Source of the DNA: Bifidobacterium margollesii
GTDB lineage: Bacteria > Actinomycetota > Actinomycetes > Actinomycetales > Bifidobacteriaceae
NCBI RefSeq assembly: GCF_002860355.1
Contig: NZ_NMWU01000021.1
Location: 1 to 64,000 of the forward strand
Reading direction: 5' to 3'
DNA length: 64,000 bases
Position numbers and translations under genes: made by a program. Shown here one piece after another: positions 24,466-36,594 of the stretch (positions are counted from its first letter, which is position 1; every line of letters begins with the position of its first letter). The notes beneath the pieces are model-generated. The model was given only the letters and a program-made list of their open reading frames with translations, was not told the DNA's origin and did no database searches.

Positions 24466-25245
24466 ATGCATCAGGTGGCACTGGAGAGCAACGCCCTGTT
24501 CATCGGCATCGAATACCTGGCCACGTTCATCTGCGGGCTCTCCGGCGGCCTCGCCGCGATCCACAAGCGATACGATCTGTTCTCCATCCTCGTGCTCGCA
24601 TGGGTCACCGCCCTCGGCGGCGGCATCACCCGAGATCTGCTGCTGGGAGTATCCCCTGTGGGCATCACCGACAAGGGATTCGTGCTCGCCGCCCTGATCT
24701 CCGGCATCATCGTCGCCGTCGTTCACCCGGAGATCGATCATCTCAAATGGTCGATGATCACCACGGATGCTCTGGCGCTCGGCCTGTTCGCCGTCAACGG
24801 CACCGCCAAGGCGCTGGCCTACCATTCCTCCGGCATGACGGCCGTGTTCCTCGGCATGTTCACGGCTCTCGCCGGTGGCACCATACGAGACATCCTCCTC
24901 AACGAGGTGCCGTCCATCCTTCGTGACAAGCATCTGTATGCCGTGCCGTCGTTCGTCGGCTGCCTGCTCACCGTGTTCGCCGCCCGCGCCACCGACCGGT
25001 GGAATCTGGGGCTCAACGGGGAGATGACGCTCGACATCATCGTGGTGATCGTCGTGTTCGTGCTGCGCATGCTGTCCGTGAAGTTCAACATCACCCTTCC
25101 CGGCGCGGTGGAGCGACGGCACACGCATCTGCCGACGCGAAACCGGTATCTGAAGCGCCCGGTCATTCATCCCGACGGCGATGACGATTCCGACGGCGAT
25201 GCGGACCGTGACGACGAGGAAGACAAGGAAGAGAGGGAGCAATGA
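24466..25245 (+). CDS. TRIC-type trimeric cation channel (UPF0126) protein
   Basis: The protein has 259 residues from ATG 24466 behind GGGGAGGG. It has seven predicted helices with the two internal repeats of bacterial TRIC channels, each carrying a glycine-rich break and RD motif: TALGGGITRDLLLG and ALAGGTIRDILLNEVP. The C-terminal 25 residues are extremely acidic (DDDSDGDADRDDEEDKEE). It is expected to pass K+ or similar ions through the membrane. Its stop overlaps the start of the nucleoside hydrolase (ATGA). Confidence 0.9.
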   Translation: MHQVALESNALFIGIEYLATFICGLSGGLAAIHKRYDLFSILVLAWVTALGGGITRDLLLGVSPVGITDKGFVLAALISGIIVAVVHPEIDHLKWSMITTDALALGLFAVNGTAKALAYHSSGMTAVFLGMFTALAGGTIRDILLNEVPSILRDKHLYAVPSFVGCLLTVFAARATDRWNLGLNGEMTLDIIVVIVVFVLRMLSVKFNITLPGAVERRHTHLPTRNRYLKRPVIHPDGDDDSDGDADRDDEEDKEEREQ

Positions 25246-26195
25246 TCATGAGTGGAATCAGAAAGCTGATCGTCGATACCGACTGCGGTTCCGACGACGC
25301 GATGGCCATCGCCATGGCGCTGAACGACCCACGCTACGAGATCCTGATGTTCACCACCGTCTCCGGCAACGTGCATGTCGATCAGGCGGTGGCGAACACG
25401 CTCACCACCATCGAGCATGCCGGCACCTACGAGCCTCCGGTGTACCGCGGATGCGAATCCATGCTGCTCAAGCCCCTCGTCTACGCGCACGAGACGCACG
25501 GGGAGGACGGTATGGGCGATATCGGGCTCCGTCCGCAACGGCTTGGAGCTGCTCCCGGAAACGCCGTGATGAAGATGCTGGAGGCCCTGCGAACCCACGG
25601 GCCGGGGGAGATCGACATGGTGGCGCTCGGACCGCTGACGAATCTCGCCGTGGCGATTCGTCTCGATCCGAAGGCCATGCTCAGGATCGGACGTCTCACG
25701 ATCATGGGCAGTGCCGGCCTCGGCCGAGGCAACGTGACCCCGGTGGCCGAGTTCAATGTCTGGCAGGACGCCGAAGCGGCGAAGATCGTATTGGAATCGG
25801 GAATCGAGCATATGACGTTCGTTGGATGGGACGCGTGTCTGGGGGAGTCCATGCTGGACCCGAACGACATCCGGATGTTGCGCGAAAGCGGTCCGCTCGG
25901 CAGATTCGCCATCGACTGCAATCGGGAACTGATGAGGATGAACGTCGACCGGTTCGGCGATGAGTATCTGGACATGGCGGATCCCGCCGCAATGGCCGCC
26001 GCGCTGAACCCCGAATGCATCGCCGAATGCGACCGGTACTACTGTCAGATCGACGTGAGCGACGGGCCAAGCTACGGGTCCATGCTGGTCGACGCGAACC
26101 GGTTCTGCGAGGAACGACCGAACGCCTACGTGTGCAGCCGGCTTCACCCGGACCGCTATAAACGGTATATCTTCGAAACGCTGCACGCGGTCTGA
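25242..26195 (+). CDS. Nucleoside hydrolase (inosine-uridine preferring type)
   Basis: The protein has 317 residues from ATG 25242, which overlaps the previous stop; ATG 25248 is an alternative. The calcium-binding N-terminal motif is IVDTDCGSDDAMA. The usual loop ALGPLTNLAVAIRLDP and the strand LTIMGSAGLGRGNVTPVAEFN with N-x-x-x-D-x-EAA (FNVWQDAEAAKIV) are present, as is a final Asp in SYGSMLVD. It splits ribonucleosides into base and ribose for salvage. A strong bidirectional terminator follows. Confidence 0.9.
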   Translation: MIMSGIRKLIVDTDCGSDDAMAIAMALNDPRYEILMFTTVSGNVHVDQAVANTLTTIEHAGTYEPPVYRGCESMLLKPLVYAHETHGEDGMGDIGLRPQRLGAAPGNAVMKMLEALRTHGPGEIDMVALGPLTNLAVAIRLDPKAMLRIGRLTIMGSAGLGRGNVTPVAEFNVWQDAEAAKIVLESGIEHMTFVGWDACLGESMLDPNDIRMLRESGPLGRFAIDCNRELMRMNVDRFGDEYLDMADPAAMAAALNPECIAECDRYYCQIDVSDGPSYGSMLVDANRFCEERPNAYVCSRLHPDRYKRYIFETLHAV

Positions 26196-26232
26196 CGAGC
26201 ATTTCGGATGGCGCATCGCCAGGAGAACAGCG

Positions 26233-26271
26233 AAGACCCCGGCCGATCGGTGAAGGATCGGCCGGGGTCTT
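26233..26271. terminator. Bidirectional terminator between nucleoside hydrolase and rpsT
   Basis: AAGACCCCGGCCGATC pairs perfectly with GATCGGCCGGGGTCTT (16 bp) around a seven-base loop. It serves the two convergent genes. Confidence 0.9.
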
Positions 26272-26329
26272 CGACGGATTTTCGGGAGGAACCGTCTGCT
26301 GACGGAAACCTACCGGGAAAATCGGAAAA

Positions 26330-26590
26330 TCACAGGGCGTTGATGGCGACGGCCAGACCGGACTTGCGGTTGGCGGCCTGGTTCTTGTGGATGACACCAC
26401 GACCGGCGGCCTTGTCCAGCTTCTGGGCGGCGACCTTGTAGGCGGCTTCGGCGGCGGCCTTGTCACCGGCCTCGATGGCCTCGCGGACCTTGCGGATGGC
26501 GGTCTTCAGCTCGCTCTTGTAGGCGACGTTGCGAAGGTGGGCCTTCTCGTTGGTCAGAACGCGCTTCTTCTGCGACTTAATGTTTGCCAC
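26330..26590 (-). CDS. rpsT: 30S ribosomal protein S20
   Basis: The protein has 86 residues from GTG 26590, which follows GGAG by six bases and gives the standard S20 start [17 protein letters not shown]; an upstream ATG only adds noise. The sequence is helical and Lys/Ala-rich, ending [21 protein letters not shown]20 binds 16S rRNA early in small-subunit assembly. It is divergent from lepA, as in many actinobacteria. Confidence 0.97.
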   Translation of the reverse strand: MANIKSQKKRVLTNEKAHLRNVAYKSELKTAIRKVREAIEAGDKAAAEAAYKVAAQKLDKAAGRGVIHKNQAANRKSGLAVAINAL

Positions 26591-26738
26591 TATATACTCC
26601 AAACGACATGTGTGCTAAACGGACATACAAGCGGAAATAATACCATGAATTCGCGTTGATACACGCGATTTCGCGGAAACTAGATGGCAGACGCTACTAT
26701 GTATTGGTATTTCATTTGATTGTGGAGGGTGCATTTCG
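26591..26738. promoter_or_regulatory. Divergent promoter region of rpsT and lepA
   Basis: This 148-base A+T-rich gap must hold both promoters. On the minus strand a TATTAT box lies about 50 bases upstream of the rpsT start. On the plus strand TACTAT at about 26694-26699 lies some 40 bases before the lepA start, followed by GGAGGG. The assignments are by eye. Confidence 0.5.
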
Positions 26739-28612
<1,874 letters not shown>

Positions 28613-28613
<1 letters not shown>

Positions 28614-29944
28614 TGGCGTCCGACTTCGAGGTCTACATCCACGTCCCGTTCTGTCTGAGACGCTGCGGCTACTGCGATTTCAACACGTATACCGCACCCG
28701 ATCTGGGAGGAGGGGCCAGTCGCGGCAATTATGCGAACATGGTGATCCGCGAAATGGGGTTCGTTCGCGAATGGCAGGAACGCCATGGCGTGAACGAGCC
28801 TCCGGCGGGCACTGTGTTCTTCGGCGGCGGCACGCCCACCGTCCTATCCGCAGCGGATCTGAACGCGATGCTCGACGCCGTACGCCGGATCTGGGGGCTG
28901 GCGTCGGACGCGGAGATCACCACCGAAGCCAACCCGGATACCGTGGACGATTCCTATATCGCCGAATTGGCCGAGGGAGGCTTCACCCGAGTCTCCTTCG
29001 GCATGCAGTCCGCCGTGCCGCATGTGCTGCGAACGCTGGATCGTACGCATACGCCGGCGAACGTCGAAGCCGGGGTCAAGGCCGCTGATCGCCACGGATT
29101 GAGATCCAGCGTCGATCTGATCTACGGGGCGCCGGGGGAGAGCCTTGATGACTGGCGGACATCGGTTCGCACGGCGGTCGATCTGGGGGTGGATCATATC
29201 TCCGCCTATGCGCTGACCGTGGAACCGACCACCAAGATGGGACGTCAGATCGCGGCGGGCACCATTCCCCGTCCGGACGATGATGACGAGGCGGCCAAAT
29301 ACGAGATCGCCGACGAGCTGTTTTCCAACGCCGGCCTTGAATGGTATGAGGTGTCCAACTGGGCGCGTCCCGGCTACGAGAGTCGGCATAACCTCGGCTA
29401 CTGGAGGAACGTGGATTGGGCGGGGCTCGGCCCCGGGGCGCATTCGCATTACAACGCTTGCGCCGATGCGGCCAGTCGTCCCCCTCTGACGAGGGGGCTG
29501 TCAGCGCAGCTGACTGGGGGAGAGACGGAGTCTCCGACGTCCCAGCTAATGAAGGAACAGATCGCGGGCATGAAGGCCCTGCGCGCATGGGACATCGCAC
29601 ACCCCCGAGTGTGGGGCGTTGCCGTCAACGAAGGCCGCGTACCGTGGGCGGGCAGCGAGGAGATCACCCCGGTCGAAAATCTCGAGGAGCTCATCATGCT
29701 GGGTCTGCGCATCCGCGAAGGCCTCGATCTGGATCGCATCAACCGGGCGATCGCATCCGCATCCGCCGGTGTGGATGATTCGTCCGATTCCATCGGGCTT
29801 CGTCCCATCGAACCCGACCGGATCAAGCCAATGGTCGACGAGGGACTCATCACCGTCGAGGCCGGCCACGCCATCCCCACCCGAAGGGGCCGTCTGCTCA
29901 ACGACGCCGTCATCGAACGGTTCTTCGCCCTTATCGGCATGTGA
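28613..29944 (+). CDS. hemW: Radical SAM heme chaperone HemW-like protein
   Basis: The protein has 443 residues from ATG 28613, which shares a base with the lepA stop. The radical-SAM cluster motif is CLRRCGYCDF near residue 15, with SAM-binding GGGTPT near 70 and the HemN-like C-terminal domain from about 320 onward. HemW-type proteins deliver heme; older annotation calls them oxygen-independent coproporphyrinogen oxidases. Residues about 288-313 (PPLTRGLSAQLTGGETESPT region) are coded by a palindromic repeat inserted in frame and are not expected in this family. Confidence 0.9.
29475..29545. repeat. Palindromic extragenic-type repeat inside the hemW reading frame
   Basis: The repeat has two hairpins, CCCCCTC-TGAC-GAGGGGG (29480-29497) and GTCAGC-GCA-GCTGAC (29500-29514), followed by TGGGGGAGAGACGGAGTCTC. 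This layout matches a small palindromic repeat often seen between genes in gut bacteria including bifidobacteria (a memory-based match). Here it is in frame and adds about 24 codons. Confidence 0.7.
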
Positions 29945-30443
29945 TTCAAGCCTGAACCATCTCGACGGCATGAACCATCCCGCGATACCTTCGCGGGACT
30001 GATGGCATTGGGGAAGACCTTCCAAGGAGCTGCTCTGCGGCTGTCGCTTACGCGCGTGATCGCTCAACGATGCGCGTTGATCCATCGGATCGCCAAACGT
30101 TCGAAGAACATGACAATGCCAATTTTTAAAAAAATCCGGGCGTGTCGATGCGTGTCTTCCATTTTCGTTCCGAATCCCAGTGCAATGACGCATGTTCCCG
30201 AGGCAAAGAGCGAAACGAGGAAAACCGGCGAACGAGAAGCGTTTGCGTAATGGCGGAAATCGGAAGTCCAGCAGGGGGCGTCTCATTATATGGAACACCT
30301 GTGAGCCTTAGAAAAGAAAAGTCTTTAAAACTTTTGGCAAATGTGATATGCGTCTGCGTTTGCAAGTAAGATACACATCGGCTGTAATCTAACAACGCAA
30401 ATGAACCGCAGGTGAATCCTGCCCTAATCCAGAGGTGATATCG
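29945..30443. promoter_or_regulatory. hemW-gltB intergenic region with gltB promoter candidates
   Basis: In these 499 bases a 7-bp hairpin CCCGCGA-TACCT-TCGCGGG lies at 29979-29997 after hemW, without a clear T run. Near the 3' end TTGCAA (about 30360-30365) and TGTAAT (about 30383-30388) are spaced like -35 and -10 boxes, and AGAGGTGAT lies before the GTG start. An A+T-rich stretch surrounds 30310-30345. No gene is convincing. Confidence 0.4.
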
Positions 30444-33400
30444 GTGACATTGAACGCTCCGCTAGACCTGACGATCCATGCACCAGAGGGGATGTATGAC
30501 CCGACTTCAGAGCATGATGCTTGCGGCGTCGGCATGGTCACCACCCTCAACAAGAAACCCGAGCACAAGATCGTCGAGGATGCGATTCAGGTGCTGATCA
30601 ACCTCGATCACCGCGGTGCCGTGGGCGCCGAGGAGAATACGGGCGACGGCGCGGGCATCCTCATGAGCATGCCCGACGAATTCATGCGCGCCACCATTGA
30701 TGCGGAACTGCCCGAGGAGGGTCACTATGTGGCCGGCATCGCGTTCCTCGACCGCGACATCGCCACCTCCGGCCAGCAGGAGCAGGCCATCGCCAAAATC
30801 GTGCGCGAGGAGGGTCTCGACGTGCTGGCGTGGCGCGTCGTGCCCACGAACCCGAACGGACTCGGTCTTCAGGCCCTGGCCTCGATGCCGTCGTTCAAGA
30901 CCCTGGTGATCGCCGATCCCGAAGGATACCTCGAAGGACTGGATCTGGAACGTAGGGCGTTCCGCATCCGCAAGCGGGTGGAGCATGAGGTCGGCATCTA
31001 CTTCGCATCTCTTTCGGGCCGTACCATCACCTACAAGGGCATGCTCACGACGATGCAGCTCACCCCGTTCTTCCCCGATCTGACCGACGAACGCATGAAG
31101 GCCAAGATCGCCATCGTGCATTCCCGCTTCTCCACCAACACCTTCCCAAGTTGGCCGCTGGCCCAGCCGTTCCGACTGCTGGCCCACAACGGCGAGATCA
31201 ATACGATTCAGGGCAACCGCAACTGGCTCTCCGCCCGAGAGGGCAGCCTGAGCTCCGATCTGCTCGGCGATTTCAAGCCGCTGCTGCCGATCGGCATCCC
31301 CGGATACTCCGATTCCGGCACCTTCGACGAGTGTCTCGAACTGCTGCATCTGGCAGGCCGTTCGCTGCCTCACGCCATCTGCATGATGCTGCCCCCCGCA
31401 TGGGAGAAGAACCCGGATCTCGATCCGGATGTTCGTGCGTTCTACGAATACAACAACACGCTGATCGAGCCATGGGACGGCCCCGCCGACATCGTGTTCA
31501 CCGATGGCACTCAGGTCGGTGCACTGCTCGACCGCAACGGTTTCCGTCCCGGACGCTGGCAGCTCACCGACGACGGCTACATCGTGCTCGCCTCCGAAAC
31601 CGGCGTGCTCGACCAGATCCCGCAGGATCGCATCGTGGCCAAGGGGCGTCTCGAACCGGGCAAGATGTTCCTCGTCGACACGAACGAGGGCCGCATCATT
31701 CCCGACGAGGAAATCAAGAAGAACCTCGCCGCCCAGCATCCGTACCGCCAGTGGGTCGAAGGCAACTCCATCGAGATGAGCGATCTGCCGGCCCGCGAGC
31801 ACGTCAACCATTCCGGTCAGTCCGTGCAGCGTCGTCAGCGTGCCTTCGGCTACACCGAGGAGGACATCAAGCTGCTGCTCACGCCGATGGCCAACACCGG
31901 CAAGGAACCGCTGGGCTCGATGGGCAACGACACCCCGCTGCCCGCGCTCTCCAAGCGCAGCCGTATGCTGTTCGACTACTTCACCCAGAAGTTCGCGCAG
32001 GTCACCAACCCGCCGCTTGACTGGGAACGCGAGGAGATCGTCACCTGCCTCGAATCCGCCATCGGTCCGGAGGCCAATCTTCTGGAAGACACCGAACTGC
32101 ATGCCAAGAAGGTTTTGATCCCCCTGCCTGTCATCGATTCCGACGGTATGGCCCAGCTCAAGCGTCTTGATCGCGCTCCGATCCTCGGCGGCTTCTACAA
32201 GCCGTACGTGGTCAAGGGATTGTATCAGGTCGCAGGTGGCGGCAAGGCCCTTGAGGAGAGGCTGGAGGAGATCTTCAACGAGATCGATCAGGCCATCGCC
32301 GACGGCAAGAACTTCATCGTGCTTTCCGATCGTGACTCGAACCACACCTGGGGCCCGATCCCGTCGTTGCTGCTCACCAGTGCCGTGCAGCATCATCTGC
32401 TTCGCCGTCACACCCGTACGCAGGTCTCCATGGCCGTGGAGGCCGGCGACGTGCGCGAGGTGCATCATGTGGCGCTGCTGATCGCCTACGGCGCAGCCTG
32501 CGTGAACCCCTATCTGGCGCTCGAATCGGTGGAGGATCTCTCCCGCCGCGGCTATGTGAACGTCGATCCGGCCCAAGCCGTGAAGAACCTCATCAAGGCA
32601 CTGTCCACCGGCGTGCTCAAGATCATGAGCAAGATGGGCGTCTCCACGATCATGAGCTACCGAGGATCCCAGCTGTTCGAGGCCGTGGGCCTCAACAAGG
32701 ACGTGATCGATCGATACTTCACCGGCACCACCTCCCGCGTGGAGGGCGTCGGACTCGACGACATCGCCGAGGAGGTGGCGATCCGTCACCGCGTGGCCTA
32801 CCCGAACCAGTGGACCGCCTCGCCGCACCGCAATCTGCGCACCGGCGGCGAATACAAGTGGCGTCGCACCGGCGAGGAGCATCTCAATGACCCCGAGGCG
32901 ATCTTCCTGCTGCAGCAGTCCACCCAGCGCGGTGACTACCAGATGTTCAAGAAGTACTCGCATCACATCAACGACACCTCGAACCGTCTGATGACGCTGC
33001 GCGGGCTGATGAAGTTCAAGAGCCCCCGCAAGCCCATCGACATCTCCGAAGTGGAGCCGGCCTCCGAGATCGTCAAGCGGTTCTCCACCGGCGCCATGAG
33101 CTACGGCTCCATCTCGCAGGAGGCCCACGAGACGCTGGCCATCGCCATGAACTCGATCGGCGCGCGTTCGAACTCCGGCGAGGGCGGCGAATCCGATGAC
33201 CGCATCGAGGATCCGAAGCGGTACAGCCGCATCAAGCAGATCGCCTCCGCACGGTTCGGCGTGACCAGCGACTACCTCGTGCATGCCACCGATCTGCAGA
33301 TCAAGCTCGCCCAGGGCGCCAAGCCCGGCGAAGGCGGCCACCTGCCCGGCGCCAAGGTGCCGCCGTGGATCGCCAAGGTTCGTCACGCCACACCCGGCGT

Positions 33401-35015
33401 CGAACTGATTTCCCCGCCTCCGCACCACGACATCTACTCCATCGAGGACCTCAAGCAGCTGATCAATGATGCGAAGATGGCCAACCCGAAGGCCCGCATC
33501 CACGTCAAGCTCGTCTCCGAGTTCGGCGTCGGCACCATCGCGGCCGGCGTGGCCAAGTGCCATGCCGACGTGGTGCTGATCTCCGGACACGACGGCGGCA
33601 CAGGTGCGGCTCCGATGAACGCCATCAAGCATGCCGGAACTCCTTGGGAGATCGGTCTTTCCGAAACCCAGCAGACGCTGGTGCTCAACGGGCTGCGGTC
33701 CCGCATCGTGGTGCAGTGCGACGGCGAGCTCAAGACCGGTCGCGACGTGGTGATCGCCGCGTTGCTCGGCGCCGAGGAATTCGGTTTCGCCACCGCGGCG
33801 CTGATCGTCGAAGGCTGCGTGATGATGCGCGCATGCCAGAAGAACACCTGCCCGCAGGGCATCGCCACGCAGGATCCCGAGCTTCGCGCCCGCTTCAAGG
33901 GCAAGCCCGAGCATGTGGTGAACTTCTTCATGTTCATCGCCGAGGAGGTTCGTGAGATCCTCGCCCAGCTTGGCTTCCGCACCCTTGAGGAGGCCGTTGG
34001 ACACGTCGAGTGCCTCGACCAGAACGAGGCCATCGACCGCTGGAAGTCCGGCGGCATCGATCTGAGCAACGTCCTCATGCAGCCTGGTCCGGTGCCCGGC
34101 ACGATCCTGCACCAGACCATCGAGCAGAACCATGAACTGGAGAAGGCTCTGGACAACCGACTCATCGAGCTGGCGCAGCCCGCCTTGGAGAACAAGGAGC
34201 CCGTGCGCATCGAAATGCCGATCCGCAACGTGAACCGCACGGTCGGCACCATGGTCGGCTATGAGATCACGAAGCGTTATGGTGCCGAAGGCCTGCCCGA
34301 CGACACCATCGACATGACCCTGCACGGTTCCGGAGGCCAGTCGATCGGCGCGTTCATTCCACGGGGCGAGACGCTGCGCGTCTACGGCGAAGTCAACGAC
34401 TACGCCGGCAAGGGACTTTCCGGCGGTCGTCTGATCGTCCGCGCCGAGGATGGGGTCACCTTCGATCCCCACACGAACGTGATCGCAGGCAACGTCACCG
34501 GTTTCGGCGCCACTTCCGGCGAAATGTTCGTCGCAGGTCGCGCCGGCGAACGCTTCGGCGTGCGCAACGGAGGCGCGACGTTCGTCGTCGAAGGCGTGGG
34601 AGACCACGGCTGCGAGTACATGACGGGTGGCGTCGTGGTGGTGCTCGGCCCCACCGGTCGTAACTTCGGTGCCGGCTTCTCCGGAGGCAACGCCTATGTG
34701 CTCGATCTGGACATGACGAAGGTCAACCCCAGCTCGGCCTCGAACGGCGCCCTGAAGTTCCTGCCTCTGGAAGGCGAGGACGAGAAGCTCGTGCACACGC
34801 TGGTGAAGAAGCATGCCGAGGAGACCGGCTCCCGGTTCGCCGAGGAGCTGCTGGCCGATTGGCCTGCCGCTGCGAAGCGGTTCACGCATGTGGTGCCCAC
34901 CCAGTATGTGGCCATGACCGAGGCCATGGAGCAGGCCAAGGCCGACAATGTCGATTTCAACGCTCCGGGGGCCTGGGAGAAGGTCTACGAGCAGGTAATG
35001 GAAGGAGTGCGCTGA
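30444..35015 (+). CDS. gltB: Glutamate synthase (NADPH), large subunit
   Basis: The protein has 1523 residues from GTG 30444, set by AGAGGTGAT upstream; GTG 30435 is in frame. An N-terminal propeptide of about 26 residues precedes the catalytic Cys of the glutamine amidotransferase domain (HDACGVGMV). The central and FMN-binding domains follow (YGSISQEAHETLAIAMNSIG; EGGESDDR; GAKPGEGGHLPGAKV). A 3Fe-4S Cys cluster is in MMRACQKNTCPQGIATQ, and the GXGXG beta-helix closes the protein. It makes two glutamates from glutamine and 2-oxoglutarate together with GltD. The gltD start is two bases after the stop. Confidence 0.97.
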   Translation: MTLNAPLDLTIHAPEGMYDPTSEHDACGVGMVTTLNKKPEHKIVEDAIQVLINLDHRGAVGAEENTGDGAGILMSMPDEFMRATIDAELPEEGHYVAGIAFLDRDIATSGQQEQAIAKIVREEGLDVLAWRVVPTNPNGLGLQALASMPSFKTLVIADPEGYLEGLDLERRAFRIRKRVEHEVGIYFASLSGRTITYKGMLTTMQLTPFFPDLTDERMKAKIAIVHSRFSTNTFPSWPLAQPFRLLAHNGEINTIQGNRNWLSAREGSLSSDLLGDFKPLLPIGIPGYSDSGTFDECLELLHLAGRSLPHAICMMLPPAWEKNPDLDPDVRAFYEYNNTLIEPWDGPADIVFTDGTQVGALLDRNGFRPGRWQLTDDGYIVLASETGVLDQIPQDRIVAKGRLEPGKMFLVDTNEGRIIPDEEIKKNLAAQHPYRQWVEGNSIEMSDLPAREHVNHSGQSVQRRQRAFGYTEEDIKLLLTPMANTGKEPLGSMGNDTPLPALSKRSRMLFDYFTQKFAQVTNPPLDWEREEIVTCLESAIGPEANLLEDTELHAKKVLIPLPVIDSDGMAQLKRLDRAPILGGFYKPYVVKGLYQVAGGGKALEERLEEIFNEIDQAIADGKNFIVLSDRDSNHTWGPIPSLLLTSAVQHHLLRRHTRTQVSMAVEAGDVREVHHVALLIAYGAACVNPYLALESVEDLSRRGYVNVDPAQAVKNLIKALSTGVLKIMSKMGVSTIMSYRGSQLFEAVGLNKDVIDRYFTGTTSRVEGVGLDDIAEEVAIRHRVAYPNQWTASPHRNLRTGGEYKWRRTGEEHLNDPEAIFLLQQSTQRGDYQMFKKYSHHINDTSNRLMTLRGLMKFKSPRKPIDISEVEPASEIVKRFSTGAMSYGSISQEAHETLAIAMNSIGARSNSGEGGESDDRIEDPKRYSRIKQIASARFGVTSDYLVHATDLQIKLAQGAKPGEGGHLPGAKVPPWIAKVRHATPGVELISPPPHHDIYSIEDLKQLINDAKMANPKARIHVKLVSEFGVGTIAAGVAKCHADVVLISGHDGGTGAAPMNAIKHAGTPWEIGLSETQQTLVLNGLRSRIVVQCDGELKTGRDVVIAALLGAEEFGFATAALIVEGCVMMRACQKNTCPQGIATQDPELRARFKGKPEHVVNFFMFIAEEVREILAQLGFRTLEEAVGHVECLDQNEAIDRWKSGGIDLSNVLMQPGPVPGTILHQTIEQNHELEKALDNRLIELAQPALENKEPVRIEMPIRNVNRTVGTMVGYEITKRYGAEGLPDDTIDMTLHGSGGQSIGAFIPRGETLRVYGEVNDYAGKGLSGGRLIVRAEDGVTFDPHTNVIAGNVTGFGATSGEMFVAGRAGERFGVRNGGATFVVEGVGDHGCEYMTGGVVVVLGPTGRNFGAGFSGGNAYVLDLDMTKVNPSSASNGALKFLPLEGEDEKLVHTLVKKHAEETGSRFAEELLADWPAAAKRFTHVVPTQYVAMTEAMEQAKADNVDFNAPGAWEKVYEQVMEGVR

Positions 35016-35016
35016 A

Positions 35017-36549
35017 ATGGGCGATCCTAGAGGTTTTCTGAAGGTGCGTTCACGCCGCGAGCTTGCCGAGCGTCCTGTCGCCGAGCGCATCAAGGACTGG
35101 CTCGACGTTCACGCCGAATCCGGTCTGCAGCCGTGGACCCAGGAGCAGGCGGCCCGATGCATGGACTGCGGTACACCGTTCTGCATGACCGGCTGTCCGC
35201 TGGGCAACCTGATCCCCGAATTCAATGATCTGGTGCGCCAGGGTCAGTGGGAGGACGCCTACAACCGCCTGTCGGCCACCAACAACTTCCCCGAAGTCAC
35301 CGGACGCATCTGCCCGGCTCTGTGCGAGGCCGCCTGCGTGCTCGGCATCCACCAGCCACCGACCATGATCAAGCTCGACGAGCAGACCATCATCGATCAG
35401 GCGTGGAACCTCGACTACGTCAAGCCGATGCCTCCGCAGCGTCTCACCGACCAGACCGTGGCGGTCGTCGGCTCCGGCCCCTCCGGCCTTGCCTGCGCGC
35501 AGCAACTCACCCGTGCCGGCCACACCGTGGTCGTCTACGAACGTGACGATGCGATCGGCGGACTCATGCGCTACGGCATCCCCAACTTCAAGCTCGACAA
35601 GTCCCTGCTCGATCGTCGTGTGGAGCAGATGGAGGCCGAAGGCACCCGTTTCGAAACCAACGTGGAGATCGGCAAGGACATCTCCTGGGATGATCTGCGT
35701 TCCCGCTACGACGCCGTCGTGGTGGCCATCGGATCCACTGTGCCGCGTGACATGAACCTGCCGGGCCGCGATCTCAAGGGCATCCATTTCGCCATGGAGT
35801 TCCTGCCCGACGCCACTCGACGCGTCTGGGGCAAGAAGCCGGTGCACGACATCACCGCCAAGGGCAAGAACGTCATCATCATCGGCGGCGGCGATACCGG
35901 TTCCGACTGCCTTGGCACGTCGATTCGTCAGGGAGCCAAGTCGGTCACCGTGCTGCAGATCATGGGACAGGAGCCTACGGAGCGCCCCGACAGCCAGCCG
36001 TGGCCGACCTTCGCCCGCCTGTATCAGAAGACCTCCTCCATGGAGGAAGGCGGCACCTACATCTACAGCACCGATTCGATGGAGTACCTCGGCGACACGA
36101 CCGACGAGAAGGACGTTCACGTACTCAACGACACCACCGCCGAAGGCTTCGTCGCCAACGACAAGGGGCACATCACCGGTCTGAAGATCGTGAAGGTCGC
36201 TCCGGGTGAGAACGGTCCGTTCACGCGACAGGCCGGCACCGAGCGCGTGCTGCCCGCCGATCTGGTATTGATCTCCGTCGGATTCCTGCACCCCGACACC
36301 TCCACGCTGGTGGATCAGCTGCCCGTCGAACTGGACCGTCGCGGCAATGTGGCGCGAAACGCTGATTTCGCCACCAGTCAGGACGGCGTGTTCGCCTGCG
36401 GTGATGCCGGCCGAGGCCAGTCTCTCGTCGTGTGGGCCATTTCCGAGGGACGCAGCTGCGCCGCCGCTGTGGACCGCTATCTCACCGGTAGTACGGAACT
36501 TCCCGCACCGATCGTGGCGTCTCAACGTCCGATGGCCCTGCCTCGCTGA
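35017..36549 (+). CDS. gltD: Glutamate synthase (NADPH), small subunit
   Basis: The protein has 510 residues from ATG 35017 behind GAAGGAG. The N-terminus binds 4Fe-4S clusters (CMDCGTPFCMTGCPLGN; GRICPALCEAACVLG). The FAD site is VVGSGPSGLACAQQL and the NADPH site IIGGGDTGSDCLGT. The end has the FAD-binding VFACGDAGRGQSLVVWAI. It passes electrons from NADPH to GltB. It is co-transcribed with gltB and supports ammonium assimilation, whose other arm is controlled by GlnE at 44995. Confidence 0.97.
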   Translation: MGDPRGFLKVRSRRELAERPVAERIKDWLDVHAESGLQPWTQEQAARCMDCGTPFCMTGCPLGNLIPEFNDLVRQGQWEDAYNRLSATNNFPEVTGRICPALCEAACVLGIHQPPTMIKLDEQTIIDQAWNLDYVKPMPPQRLTDQTVAVVGSGPSGLACAQQLTRAGHTVVVYERDDAIGGLMRYGIPNFKLDKSLLDRRVEQMEAEGTRFETNVEIGKDISWDDLRSRYDAVVVAIGSTVPRDMNLPGRDLKGIHFAMEFLPDATRRVWGKKPVHDITAKGKNVIIIGGGDTGSDCLGTSIRQGAKSVTVLQIMGQEPTERPDSQPWPTFARLYQKTSSMEEGGTYIYSTDSMEYLGDTTDEKDVHVLNDTTAEGFVANDKGHITGLKIVKVAPGENGPFTRQAGTERVLPADLVLISVGFLHPDTSTLVDQLPVELDRRGNVARNADFATSQDGVFACGDAGRGQSLVVWAISEGRSCAAAVDRYLTGSTELPAPIVASQRPMALPR

Positions 36550-36594
36550 CCTACGGGTATACTCACCAAGTAGTCAAGCGATAAAGGAGTCAGC

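Noticed and set aside
30507-35093. 1528-codon open frame antisense to gltB
   Set aside because: It is a long shadow frame caused by high-GC codon bias; no family resemblance, no start site.
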